From contig JBAYHA010000016.1 in NCBI GenBank assembly GCA_041666425.1, positions 1 to 17,695 of the forward strand: a stretch of DNA of 17,695 nucleotides, read 5' to 3'. Source of the stretch: JBAYHA01 sp041666425. Its GTDB lineage: Bacteria; Patescibacteriota; Patescibacteriia; UBA11705; JABHMO01. Both the position numbers and the translations under genes were made by a program. This document shows, one piece after another, positions 6,701 to 12,664 of this stretch. Position 1 is the first letter of the stretch. Every line of letters begins with the position of its first letter. The notes under the pieces were generated by a model that saw nothing but the letters and a program-made list of their open reading frames with translations, ran no database searches and was not told where the DNA came from.

Positions 6701-7969
6701 TTATTTTTCTGTAGGTGCCACCGGTTCAATGTTTGTTTCCGGTTCCGGCTCGGTTTCTTTTTTGTTTATTTCAATGACATTGATTTTCCAGCCGGTTAAG
6801 CGAGAGGCCAAACGAACATTTTGACCGGCTCGGCCGATAGTCAATGAAAGTTGATCTGACTCAACATAAACTTTGGCGGAAAGGTCTTCATTGTCCAGTT
6901 CCACTTTTTTTATTTTTGCCGGAGACAGAGATTGGCTGATATATTTACCGGCATCTTCGGAATATTCGATAATGTCGATTTTTTCTCCGCTTAATTCGTT
7001 AATGATTGTCTGAATTCTGGCGCCACGTTGGCCGATGCAAGAACCGATCGGATCAATGCTGTCGTCAGCGGTAAAAACCGCGATTTTGGTGCGGTTGCCG
7101 GCTTCGCGAGCAATGGCTTTGATTTCAATAACTCCGCTGTGAATTTCAGGGATCTCATTTTCAAAAAGATTGCGCACGATTGCCGAATGAGCGCGGGAAA
7201 CGATTATTTCCGGTCCGCGTGTAGTTAAATTGACACTTAAAACATAAAGTTTGATGCGGTCGCCGGTTTTGTATCTTTCGCCACGAATTTGTTCGACCGG
7301 TGGCAAAATGGCGGATATTTTTTCAAAATCAATAATGACATTTTTGCCGTCAAATTTTTGCACAGTACCGGTAACAACCTTGCCTTCTTTGTCTTTGTAT
7401 TCTTGATAGACAATTCCGCGTTCAGCTTCGCGAATTTTTTGGATAATAACTTGTTTTGCGGTTTGGGCGGCCATGCGACCAAAATCACCCGGAATTTCCA
7501 ACTTGGTTTTGATAATGTCGCCAAGTTTGTATTTCTTTTTGATAGTTTTGGCTTCGTTCAATTGAATTTGGGTTTTTGGGTTGAATTTTCTCTTGCCATT
7601 TTCTTCGGCACCTTCGCCGATTAATTCATCTTTTTCTTCGGCTTCGCGTTCTTCGCGCAAGCGACGCAATTCGTCGGAAGTTATTTCTCCGCTAGCGATT
7701 TTTTCTTTTAATGTTTCGCGTTCCAGTCGGTTTTTTTCCATTTCCGCCAATTCTTCGGGCGTTAAATCTTCGACCACTTCTTTTTCGTCGTAGACTTGCA
7801 TGTCTGCGGTTTCGATATCAAAATTAACGACAATGTTCTGATTTTTGTCGCCAAAATCTTTGCGATAGGCGGCGGCCAGTGCCGAGTTGATTGTTTCCAG
7901 CACTGATTCTTCGCTGAGTCCTTTTTCCGCGCAAATTTGTTTAATGGCGGTTTTGATTGGATTGTCCAT
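6701..7969 (-). CDS. nusA: Transcription elongation/termination factor NusA
   Basis: NusA binds RNA polymerase, enhances pausing and intrinsic termination, and takes part in antitermination. The 422-residue protein has the N-terminal polymerase-binding domain (1-60, resuming about 138-190), an S1 domain (about 198-262, GTVQKFDGKNVIIDFEKISAI), KH1 with GSCIGQRGARI (309-319) and KH2 with GRAGQNVRLASRLTGWKI (379-396). A highly charged block of about 75 residues (64-138, EEVVEDLTPEELAEMEKN-like, with many E and K) interrupts the N-terminal domain. There are no C-terminal acidic repeats. It is first in an operon with yidC, a PRC-barrel gene and a nucleotidyltransferase-like gene. The leader carries a promoter-proximal terminator-like hairpin, hinting at autoregulation. 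No Shine-Dalgarno site. Confidence 0.97.
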   Translation of the reverse strand: MDNPIKTAIKQICAEKGLSEESVLETINSALAAAYRKDFGDKNQNIVVNFDIETADMQVYDEKEVVEDLTPEELAEMEKNRLERETLKEKIASGEITSDELRRLREEREAEEKDELIGEGAEENGKRKFNPKTQIQLNEAKTIKKKYKLGDIIKTKLEIPGDFGRMAAQTAKQVIIQKIREAERGIVYQEYKDKEGKVVTGTVQKFDGKNVIIDFEKISAILPPVEQIRGERYKTGDRIKLYVLSVNLTTRGPEIIVSRAHSAIVRNLFENEIPEIHSGVIEIKAIAREAGNRTKIAVFTADDSIDPIGSCIGQRGARIQTIINELSGEKIDIIEYSEDAGKYISQSLSPAKIKKVELDNEDLSAKVYVESDQLSLTIGRAGQNVRLASRLTGWKINVIEINKKETEPEPETNIEPVAPTEK

Positions 7970-7975
7970 AGATTA

Positions 7976-8048
7976 GTTTATAAAGTTCATAAAGTTAAAA
8001 AGCTTGCCACTCGAAGCTCCGAAGGAGCGAAGTGTGGTTTATAAAGTT
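7976..8048. repeat. Small element with 12-bp direct repeats in the nusA leader
   Basis: GTTTATAAAGTT occurs at 7976-7987 and again at 8037-8048. Between them is a GC-richer hairpin-forming segment with GCTCC-GAA-GGAGC at its tip and CCAC...GTGG at its base (about 8007-8037). The layout resembles a tiny insertion with target duplication, or a structured leader. It is unlike the other repeats in the window. Confidence 0.45.
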
Positions 8049-8103
8049 ATCTTTGTAAAAAAGAATATAAACTTAAACTCACTACTTCAAATTAATATAA
8101 ATT

Positions 8104-8138
8104 TTAAAAAAAATGCTAGTTTAAAATAATAAACTAGC
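8104..8138 (-). terminator. Terminator-like hairpin in the nusA leader (possible attenuator)
   Basis: On the - strand GCTAGTTTA (8138-8130) pairs with TAAACTAGC (8123-8115) around a 6-base loop, followed directly by A then a run of eight T (8113-8106). It reads as a weak, AT-rich intrinsic terminator placed about 150 bases upstream of nusA and almost at the predicted transcription start. It could act as an attenuator or as a 5' mRNA-protecting stem. Confidence 0.55.
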
Positions 8139-8146
8139 TTAATATA

Positions 8147-8175
8147 AATGTAGCACAAATAAAATTATTTGTCTA
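8147..8175 (-). promoter_or_regulatory. Predicted promoter of the nusA operon
   Basis: On the - strand TAGACA (8170-8175), a 17-bp spacer and TACATT (8147-8152). Transcription would start near 8140, immediately before the leader hairpin. Confidence 0.55.
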
Positions 8176-8219
8176 TAAAATAGATAATAAAAATAGATAA
8201 TGGAGGAATGTCTTGCTTG

Positions 8220-8248
8220 TTGACAGTATCAAAAAAATAAGCTAAATT
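8220..8248 (+). promoter_or_regulatory. Predicted promoter of the A-B-A'-B' cassette
   Basis: TTGACA (8220-8225), a 17-bp spacer and TAAATT (8243-8248). The start would be near 8255, giving a leader of about 44 bases with the AAGGAG ribosome-binding site before the first ATG at 8299. Confidence 0.7.
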
Positions 8249-8298
8249 AAGATTTCTGTTCGTTGACAAGGTGTTTTATGTAAAATTAAGGAGAAACA

Positions 8299-9249
8299 AT
8301 GAAAAAGCTTCTTTTTTCTGATCATTTGGGACAAGGACAGGAAGCGTGTCCGCACTGTTGCGATTTATTAGGGAATGCAAAATTAATTCCCGGCAAAGCC
8401 AGTTCCAGTTATGGATATTCTCCACCATTAACGTATGATTATCGTCTTTGTCCGTATTGTGTCGGCACGGGAGTTGTTCCCGCTGGTTCATTATCGGATG
8501 CCGAGTTAATTCTGTTAAGAACAGTTCCTTTTTTGCGACAAGAAAAAAGTCAGCAACTGCAACGATTGCTCACAGCTTTTTCCAGTCCGCAAAAAGCGAT
8601 AAATGAAATTGAAGATTGTTTGCGGGCGCTGGCAGAACCAATTTGGGATGTTGAATTCGCAATTTTGCCGATTATTTATCAGTACTATCGAAAGGCGGGG
8701 TATCCTCAGGGAGTTTTTGCGGAAAAAGTGATTGACGTTTTGCGCGCAGAAGCAAAAAAAATCAGGAGAAACGATTTTATTCCTGAGTCTGGAGCTTTTG
8801 AGATTATTTCGGCTCCGCCCGATTCTCAGTTGGATGTTTCTTCTGTTTTATTGGCGGATATTCATGATTTGGTAAAGACGCTTGGACGCTATGAAGAATC
8901 GATAAATGGAAAAATTTTTATCACGCCTATTTTGGGCGGATTGGTCGTTACTTTTGTGGGTAAGGTTGGTGATAACGAGGGTGTTTGTCTTGGCGTCTTT
9001 AATGAAGTGGAAAAATCAACGGTTGCTAATCTTGATGTTCTGTTTTTGACTTTGAAAAATTTTATGACAGTTATCTGGGATAAAAAAATTTCTGGGAAGG
9101 ATATCACTTTTGCTTTGGAATTTATAAATTATGCACTTTCAAAGGCGGGGAGTCTTTGCCCGGTTACCGGTGAACGAAGCAATCCTTTTGTTAAAGATGG
9201 TCAGGATATTCTTGAGGGTGTTGATTTTTTTGACAAAAGAATTCATTAA
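8299..9249 (+). CDS. Orphan protein A with CxxCC...CxxCxGTG zinc-finger-like motif
   Basis: Function unknown. The 316-residue protein begins with a cysteine region: GQEACPHCCD (C17, C20, C21) and, 30 residues on, CPYCVGTG (C51, C54, then G-T-G). The second half resembles the CxxCxGxG repeats of DnaJ-type zinc fingers, so Zn binding is likely. After it comes a helical middle (about 65-155, including IIYQYYRKAGYPQGVFAEKVIDVL), a LADIHDLVK motif (185-193), and a C-terminal region mixing strands and helices. No membrane helix or signal peptide. AAGGAG precedes the ATG. It is paralogous to the gene at 9568-10485: the cysteine motif, the YPQGVFAE/KPKDVYAE block and the LADxHDLVK block align in order. 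The partner gene B starts 16 bases after its stop. Confidence 0.85.
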   Translation: MKKLLFSDHLGQGQEACPHCCDLLGNAKLIPGKASSSYGYSPPLTYDYRLCPYCVGTGVVPAGSLSDAELILLRTVPFLRQEKSQQLQRLLTAFSSPQKAINEIEDCLRALAEPIWDVEFAILPIIYQYYRKAGYPQGVFAEKVIDVLRAEAKKIRRNDFIPESGAFEIISAPPDSQLDVSSVLLADIHDLVKTLGRYEESINGKIFITPILGGLVVTFVGKVGDNEGVCLGVFNEVEKSTVANLDVLFLTLKNFMTVIWDKKISGKDITFALEFINYALSKAGSLCPVTGERSNPFVKDGQDILEGVDFFDKRIH

Positions 9250-9265
9250 ACATTGGAGGAATAAA

Positions 9266-9571
9266 ATGAAAGTTGTTGCGGGTGATTATTGGTTGGTAAA
9301 AGGTGGCGTGGTTTTTGTTCTTGACTCTGCTTTTTTATCGAGCAACCTTATTTTTGTCAATCAAGTTTTGGTCGATGGCGAAAAACGGGCAGATATTTAT
9401 TTGCCGGCAAGTCAATTTTGTCGGAAATTGACGCCCGAAGAAGCCAAAGCAAAAATTGAGTTGATTATGGAAGCAAGCATTGCGCAATTTTTGCGATTGC
9501 CATTTTCTCGTGGGGAAGAATTCAAAAACTTATTGGAAGAAATGAAAAATTCGGAAGGAGGTAATTCATGA
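9266..9571 (+). CDS. Orphan protein B with N-terminal GDYWLVKGGV motif
   Basis: Function unknown. The 101-residue protein starts MKVVAGDYWLVKGGVVFVLD, a beta-rich segment. A later part (about 58-82, CRKLTPEEAKAKIELIMEAS) is a predicted amphipathic helix. The ATG at 9266 is chosen because TGGAGGA lies seven bases before it; longer in-frame openings upstream run back into gene A. The TGA stop overlaps the ATG of the next gene (ATGA at 9568-9571), which implies translational coupling. It is paralogous to the gene at 10504-10884: GDYWLVKGGV and (C/L)RKLTxxExK align at matching places. Soluble, no cysteine motif. Confidence 0.83.
   Translation: MKVVAGDYWLVKGGVVFVLDSAFLSSNLIFVNQVLVDGEKRADIYLPASQFCRKLTPEEAKAKIELIMEASIAQFLRLPFSRGEEFKNLLEEMKNSEGGNS
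9281..9311 (+). repeat. 31-base direct repeat, copy 1 (in gene B)
   Basis: Starts GGTGATTATTGG and ends AAGGTGGCGTGG. It is identical, base for base, to 10531-10561 and in the same reading frame, coding GDYWLVKGGV. Confidence 0.95.
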
Positions 9572-10485
9572 CAAAAAGAAGAACAAATCCAAGAAAAAAC
9601 ATGGTTGTTGGCCATTTGAAAAAAGGCCAGGAGCCATGTGCTCTTTGTTGTGACAGGTCTTTTCTATTTGGTGGCGCGGGAAGATTTAATGATCTTGATT
9701 CTGATTTTGGTTATACTAAAGTTGCTGTTTGCACATTTTGTTTCGGAACTGGAATTTCTAATATTGTTTCAGATGAGGTAAGAAAGGAAGCTCAACGGCT
9801 GAGAATTTTTCGTGATAGTGTTCATCGTAGATTGCGGGTGATTCAAGAGAATCCTGACTTGCATCCCAAAAAAGAAATTGGTGGTTTGACAAAAATTACA
9901 GAATACGAAAATCTTTTGCCCGAAGAAATCAAACTTTTGTTGATTGTCAGAAAGTATTGGTTGGAAACAGGCAAACCTAAGGATGTCTATGCCGAGCAAT
10001 TGACTGAACACCTGACGGAACAATTTTCTTTATTGCCGAGACGGCCGATATTGTCTGCAGAAGACAAAGCGCCGTTTGTGGTTAATAATGAAAGTTTGCC
10101 GGAAAATCTGAATGATTTAACAACTGAAACTTTGGCTGATTTGCATGATTTGGTAAAAAGTTTTGGCCACAAGTTTTTGGAAGAAGGAGAAATTTCTTTG
10201 ACCGCGGGAATGCCGTTGGATTTGGAAATTACCATTTCCACTAATCCTGAGAATCATTCTATGATAATTTCTTGTGAAGCAGGAATTTTTACAAAAGAAC
10301 GTCCGCCGATTATTTTGGAGTTACCGGAAAAGCAAATGATCGTTATGGGTTCGTATATTAAATTTTCTGAACTGTCTTTGTTTATTCGGGCGGTTGATTG
10401 GTTGGCGTGTCATCGTGGTTTGCTGAATTCAAAAACAGGAACAAGAAAAAAGAAAGAAATGAAGGTTGATTTTTCTTCACCTTGA
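9568..10485 (+). CDS. Orphan protein A', paralogue of A with CxxCC...CxxCxGTG motif
   Basis: Function unknown. The 305-residue protein repeats the layout of A: a basic N terminus (MTKRRTNPRKN), GQEPCALCCD (C24, C27, C28), CTFCFGTG (C55, C58), a helical middle with YWLETGKPKDVYAEQLTEHL, and LADLHDLVK (189-197). The C-terminal part is strand-rich (ISLTAGMPLDLEITIS) and ends in a basic tail (TGTRKKKEMK). Identity to A is low outside these blocks, so the duplication is old or has diverged fast. AAGGAGG precedes the ATG, which overlaps the stop of B. The next gene, B', starts 18 bases after its stop. A zinc-dependent nucleic-acid or protein contact is a guess from the cysteines only. Confidence 0.85.
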   Translation: MTKRRTNPRKNMVVGHLKKGQEPCALCCDRSFLFGGAGRFNDLDSDFGYTKVAVCTFCFGTGISNIVSDEVRKEAQRLRIFRDSVHRRLRVIQENPDLHPKKEIGGLTKITEYENLLPEEIKLLLIVRKYWLETGKPKDVYAEQLTEHLTEQFSLLPRRPILSAEDKAPFVVNNESLPENLNDLTTETLADLHDLVKSFGHKFLEEGEISLTAGMPLDLEITISTNPENHSMIISCEAGIFTKERPPIILELPEKQMIVMGSYIKFSELSLFIRAVDWLACHRGLLNSKTGTRKKKEMKVDFSSP

Positions 10486-10503
10486 TTTTTAAGGAGGAAC
10501 CAA

Positions 10504-10884
10504 ATGATCAAAAATCGAGCAATTAATGTTGGTGATTATTGGTTGGTAAAAGGTGGCGTGGCAAAAATTATGTCCGTAGATGTGTCTCTTGATAAGATTG
10601 TTTTTATGTTTCTCAGTGGAGATTTTTCTGATCCTCCTTTTGATTCCTCGAATGTTCAAAAGTATGTAGAAATTATGGCAGGGATGTCGGAAAAAGATTG
10701 TCTCAGAAAATTAACGGTTGATGAGTTCAAAAGGGTTGCTAGAATTTTGGTGATAGCAAGGTTTACTGCTATGTTTCGTGAACAGTTCGAAGATACGGGA
10801 GAAGATTTGGAGTTTATTAACCCATATTTTTTGGAAATGCACGGCTTCCCGATGCCGTGGAAACTGGAGCGAAAAGAGCCCTGA
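10504..10884 (+). CDS. Orphan protein B', paralogue of B
   Basis: Function unknown. The 126-residue protein has the GDYWLVKGGV motif (residues 10-19) and the LRKLTVDEFKRVARILVIA helix in the same order as B, with an extra C-terminal extension (EFINPYFLEMHGFPMPWKLERKEP). A perfect AAGGAGG lies before the ATG. The DNA encoding the GDYWLVKGGV block is identical over 31 bases to that in B, including all synonymous positions. It is the last gene of the four-gene cassette and is followed by an intrinsic terminator at 10920. Confidence 0.83.
   Translation: MIKNRAINVGDYWLVKGGVAKIMSVDVSLDKIVFMFLSGDFSDPPFDSSNVQKYVEIMAGMSEKDCLRKLTVDEFKRVARILVIARFTAMFREQFEDTGEDLEFINPYFLEMHGFPMPWKLERKEP
10531..10561 (+). 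repeat. 31-base direct repeat, copy 2 (in gene B')
   Basis: Second copy of the repeat at 9281-9311. The surrounding gene sequence is clearly diverged, so the identity stands out. Confidence 0.95.
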
Positions 10885-10919
10885 TTGGGATAAGAACTAT
10901 GATTGATTAACAAACTTAT

Positions 10920-10945
10920 ACCGCCAACAATTTGGCGGTTTTTTT
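10920..10945 (+). terminator. Intrinsic terminator of the A-B-A'-B' cassette
   Basis: ACCGCCAA (10920-10927) pairs with TTGGCGGT (10932-10939) around a CAAT loop, followed by a run of T to 10945. Confidence 0.9.
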
Positions 10946-10971
10946 AATGTTTTTTGTTTTTATGTTCTTTT

Positions 10972-11001
10972 TCCGCCAGCGGCGGATCCGCCACTGGCGG
11001 A
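10972..11001. repeat. 30-bp near-perfect GC-rich palindrome
   Basis: The sequence reads TCCGCCAGC GGCGGATCCGCC ACTGGCGGA and equals its own reverse complement except for one C/A pair. It is far richer in GC than its surroundings and nested (CCGCC repeats around GGATCC). It looks like a REP-type extragenic palindrome; only one copy is seen in the window. Confidence 0.7.
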
Positions 11002-11068
11002 GTTCCTTTGTTCTTTGCTCTGTTGCTTCATTGCTAAGTTGGTCGGTTGGTCGGTTGAAAATCACCTA

Positions 11069-11097
11069 TTGCCAAGACAAAAACTTTGTGTTAATAT
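11069..11097 (+). promoter_or_regulatory. Predicted promoter of rpsF-ssb-rpsR
   Basis: TTGCCA (11069-11074), a 17-bp spacer and TAATAT (11092-11097). Transcription would start near 11104, leaving a leader of about 105 bases. Confidence 0.65.
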
Positions 11098-11128
11098 TCC
11101 AGCAGTTAATAAATAAGCGTTTGTTTTG

Positions 11129-11154
11129 CAAAATCAGACTTTGTGCTGATTTTG
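11129..11154 (+). promoter_or_regulatory. Hairpin in the rpsF leader
   Basis: CAAAATCAG (11129-11137) pairs with CTGATTTTG (11146-11154) around an 8-base loop. It lies in the 5' untranslated region of the S6 operon. Ribosomal protein leaders often carry autoregulatory structures, and S6:S18 leaders are known in other bacteria, but I cannot show that this hairpin matches that motif. No strong T tract follows, so it is not a clear terminator. Confidence 0.4.
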
Positions 11155-11208
11155 TCCACTGGGTAATTTTTATTTAATTTTAGACAAGAATTATTCACGA
11201 AGCAAACA

Positions 11209-11730
11209 ATGATTATGAATCAACATTACGAGTTGGCCTACATTGTGCCAATTACTTATCTGGAGGGAGACCTCCAAAAGGTTAATGATGAAGTAAGCGT
11301 TTTGATTAAACAATTGGGCGGTGAAATCACTTTGACCGAAGACATGGGCAAGCGCCGTTTGGCCTATCCCATCAATCAAATTTTTCAAGGCTCTTATTTT
11401 GCCGTGGAATTTGATATGGAAAGTGTTAATACCAAAGAGTTGGAAACGAAATTAAAACTAAAAAAAGAAATTTTGCGCCATTCGATTGTCAAAAAGAGAA
11501 TCAAATCAGCCGAAGAAATTGCTCGTGAAACTAAGATTCAAGAAGGTTCACGTAATGCCAAACAGGATGAAATCAACAAGATCGAAGCTGACGAAAAGGC
11601 GACCGTCAAGAAAGTTGTCGAAGATGAAGTAAAAATTTCTTCCGCTTCTGCTAACAAAGAAGCCAGCAAAGCCAAGTTGGAAGATTTGGACAAAAAGTTG
11701 GATGAAATTTTAAAAGACGATGTTATTTAA
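11209..11730 (+). CDS. rpsF: 30S ribosomal protein S6 with long C-terminal extension
   Basis: S6 binds the 30S platform together with S18. The N-terminal ~100 residues show the ferredoxin-like S6 fold: YELAYIVPITYLEGD, the GGEITLTEDMGKRRLAYPI motif, GSYFAVEFDM, and LKLKKEILRHSIVKK. The product is 173 residues against about 95-130 in most bacteria; residues about 104-173 are a charged, probably coiled-coil tail (KNKIEADEKATVKKVVEDEV-like, ending LDKKLDEILKDDVI). The start may be the ATG at 11209 or the one at 11215; no Shine-Dalgarno site distinguishes them. It leads the operon rpsF-ssb-rpsR, a widely conserved order. Confidence 0.95.
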   Translation: MIMNQHYELAYIVPITYLEGDLQKVNDEVSVLIKQLGGEITLTEDMGKRRLAYPINQIFQGSYFAVEFDMESVNTKELETKLKLKKEILRHSIVKKRIKSAEEIARETKIQEGSRNAKQDEINKIEADEKATVKKVVEDEVKISSASANKEASKAKLEDLDKKLDEILKDDVI

Positions 11731-11754
11731 TAAAAATTTTCAAAGCAAAATCAT

Positions 11755-12198
11755 ATGGATTTAAACAGAGTGATGATTATTGGCCGTTTGACTCGAGATC
11801 CCGAAAGTCGGGCAATTCCGAGCGGTTCGGCTGTGGCCAATTTTTCCGTGGCGACCAATCATTTTTGGACTGATGCCAATGGCGCCAGACAAGAAAAAGT
11901 TGAATATCACAATGTTGTTTTGTGGCGCAAATTGGCCGAAGTGGCCAATCAATATTTGCGCAAAGGCGGTCGGGTTTATATTGAAGGCCGTTTGCAAACT
12001 AGAGAATGGGAAGGTTCTGATGGCGTAAAAAGAAATCGCACTGAAATTATCGGCGAAAGCATGATTATGCTTGACGGCAAATCAGCTGATTCTCGTCAGC
12101 CAGTAGTCGGTGCGGAAACAGTTTTACCGGGGACAGAATTGCCAAGCGTGGATAAGTCCGGTGATGAAGAGATTAAAATAGAGAATATTCCTTTTTAA
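11755..12198 (+). CDS. ssb: Single-stranded DNA-binding protein
   Basis: SSB coats single-stranded DNA during replication, repair and recombination and recruits partners through its tail. The 147-residue protein has the OB-fold (1 to about 110): MDLNRVMIIGRLTRDPE, VANFSVATNHFW, EYHNVVLWRKLAEVANQYL, KGGRVYIEGRLQTREW. A short linker leads to the acidic tip ending EIKIENIPF, matching the conserved IPF end. It lies 24 bases after rpsF and before rpsR, the classical S6-SSB-S18 order. No Shine-Dalgarno site is visible (GCAAAATCAT before ATG). Confidence 0.97.
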   Translation: MDLNRVMIIGRLTRDPESRAIPSGSAVANFSVATNHFWTDANGARQEKVEYHNVVLWRKLAEVANQYLRKGGRVYIEGRLQTREWEGSDGVKRNRTEIIGESMIMLDGKSADSRQPVVGAETVLPGTELPSVDKSGDEEIKIENIPF

Positions 12199-12220
12199 AT
12201 TCATTTCAATTTGGAGCATA

Positions 12221-12273
12221 AAAAATTTTGAGATCTCCCCACTCCTACGATCGGTCGAGATGACAAAATTTTT
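12221..12273. repeat. Interspersed palindromic repeat between ssb and rpsR
   Basis: AAAAATTTTG (12221-12230) pairs with CAAAATTTTT (12264-12273). The interior AGATCTCCCCACTCC...GGTCGAGATGA is the same core as the repeats at 1853-2008 and 3549-3632. It has no coding role; the longer possible start of rpsR at 12260 would lie in it. Confidence 0.7.
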
Positions 12274-12295
12274 TCATTTAATTTTTAATAACACT

Positions 12296-12529
12296 ATGGA
12301 AAAAAATAATTCTACAAACAATCAAAAGCCAAAAGGTTGTTATTTCTGTGAAAACGGACTTAACGAAGTTGAATGGAAAGACGCCCAGCTTCTTCGCAAA
12401 TTTTTGTCTTCTTATGCCAAAATTTTGCCAAAACGCCGAACCAAAGTTTGCTCCAAGCACCAACGCAAAATTGCGACGGCTGTCAAAAGAGCAAGAATCA
12501 TGGCAATTTTGCCTTTTGTTAACAAGTAA
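12296..12529 (+). CDS. rpsR: 30S ribosomal protein S18
   Basis: S18 binds 16S rRNA with S6 on the 30S platform. The 77-residue protein has the S18 core: DAQLLRKFLSSYAKILPKRRTKVCSKHQRKIATAVKRARIMAILPFV. It keeps a zinc-ribbon-like set, CYFC near residue 15 and VCSKH later, as in the Zn-binding C+ form. The ATG at 12296 (MEKNNSTNNQ) is chosen; the in-frame ATG at 12260 lies in an interspersed repeat. There is no Shine-Dalgarno site. An intrinsic terminator follows. Confidence 0.96.
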   Translation: MEKNNSTNNQKPKGCYFCENGLNEVEWKDAQLLRKFLSSYAKILPKRRTKVCSKHQRKIATAVKRARIMAILPFVNK

Positions 12530-12543
12530 AAATTTAGTAAAAC

Positions 12544-12574
12544 AAAAAGCGCTGATTAAAGTCAGTGCTTTTTT
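12544..12574 (+). terminator. Intrinsic terminator of rpsF-ssb-rpsR
   Basis: AAAAAGCGCTGA (12544-12555) pairs with TCAGTGCTTTTT (12562-12573), with one G-T wobble, around a TTAAAG loop. The T run reaches 12574. Confidence 0.85.
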
Positions 12575-12588
12575 GATTATGGAGAATG

Positions 12589-12617
12589 TTTACAAAATGG
12601 TAAAAGTATGATAATCT
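12589..12617 (+). promoter_or_regulatory. Predicted promoter of the orphan gene at 12665
   Basis: TTTACA (12589-12594), a 17-bp spacer and TAATCT (12612-12617), with an extended -10 TG at 12609-12610. The start would be near 12624, so an upstream in-frame ATG at 12608 would not be transcribed. Confidence 0.7.
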
Positions 12618-12664
12618 ATTTTTTCAAGCCATGGTGGCTTGATGTTCATCAAAAGGAGTTTGTC

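Larger units (their letters stand above)
7970..8298. other. 329-bp divergent intergenic region between nusA and the A-B-A'-B' cassette
   Basis: No credible gene is seen here. The region holds the direct-repeat element (7976-8048), the nusA leader hairpin (8104-8138), the nusA promoter (8147-8175), and the + strand promoter of the duplicated cassette (8220-8248). The rest is simple AT-rich sequence. Confidence 0.7.
10885..11208. other. 324-bp region between the A-B-A'-B' cassette and rpsF
   Basis: No gene is supported. It contains the cassette terminator (10920-10945), a 30-bp GC-rich palindrome (10972-11001), the rpsF promoter (11069-11097), and a leader hairpin (11129-11154). Confidence 0.7.

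Noticed and set aside
8263..8291. Second TTGACA upstream of gene A as a promoter
   Set aside because: No acceptable -10 box lies 16-18 bp downstream, and a start there would cut into the ribosome-binding site. The box at 8220 fits better.
1853..12273. CRISPR array from the repeated TGTCATTTCGA words
   Set aside because: Copies are kilobases apart, are palindromic over a long span and are not regularly spaced.
12260..12295. Longer rpsR start (MTKFFHLIFNNT)
   Set aside because: The extra codons come from the interspersed repeat and its AT-rich flank and have no S18 similarity.
12608..12664. Upstream ATG for the orphan gene at 12665
   Set aside because: It lies inside the predicted promoter and has no ribosome-binding site, while the ATG at 12665 has AAAAGGAG.
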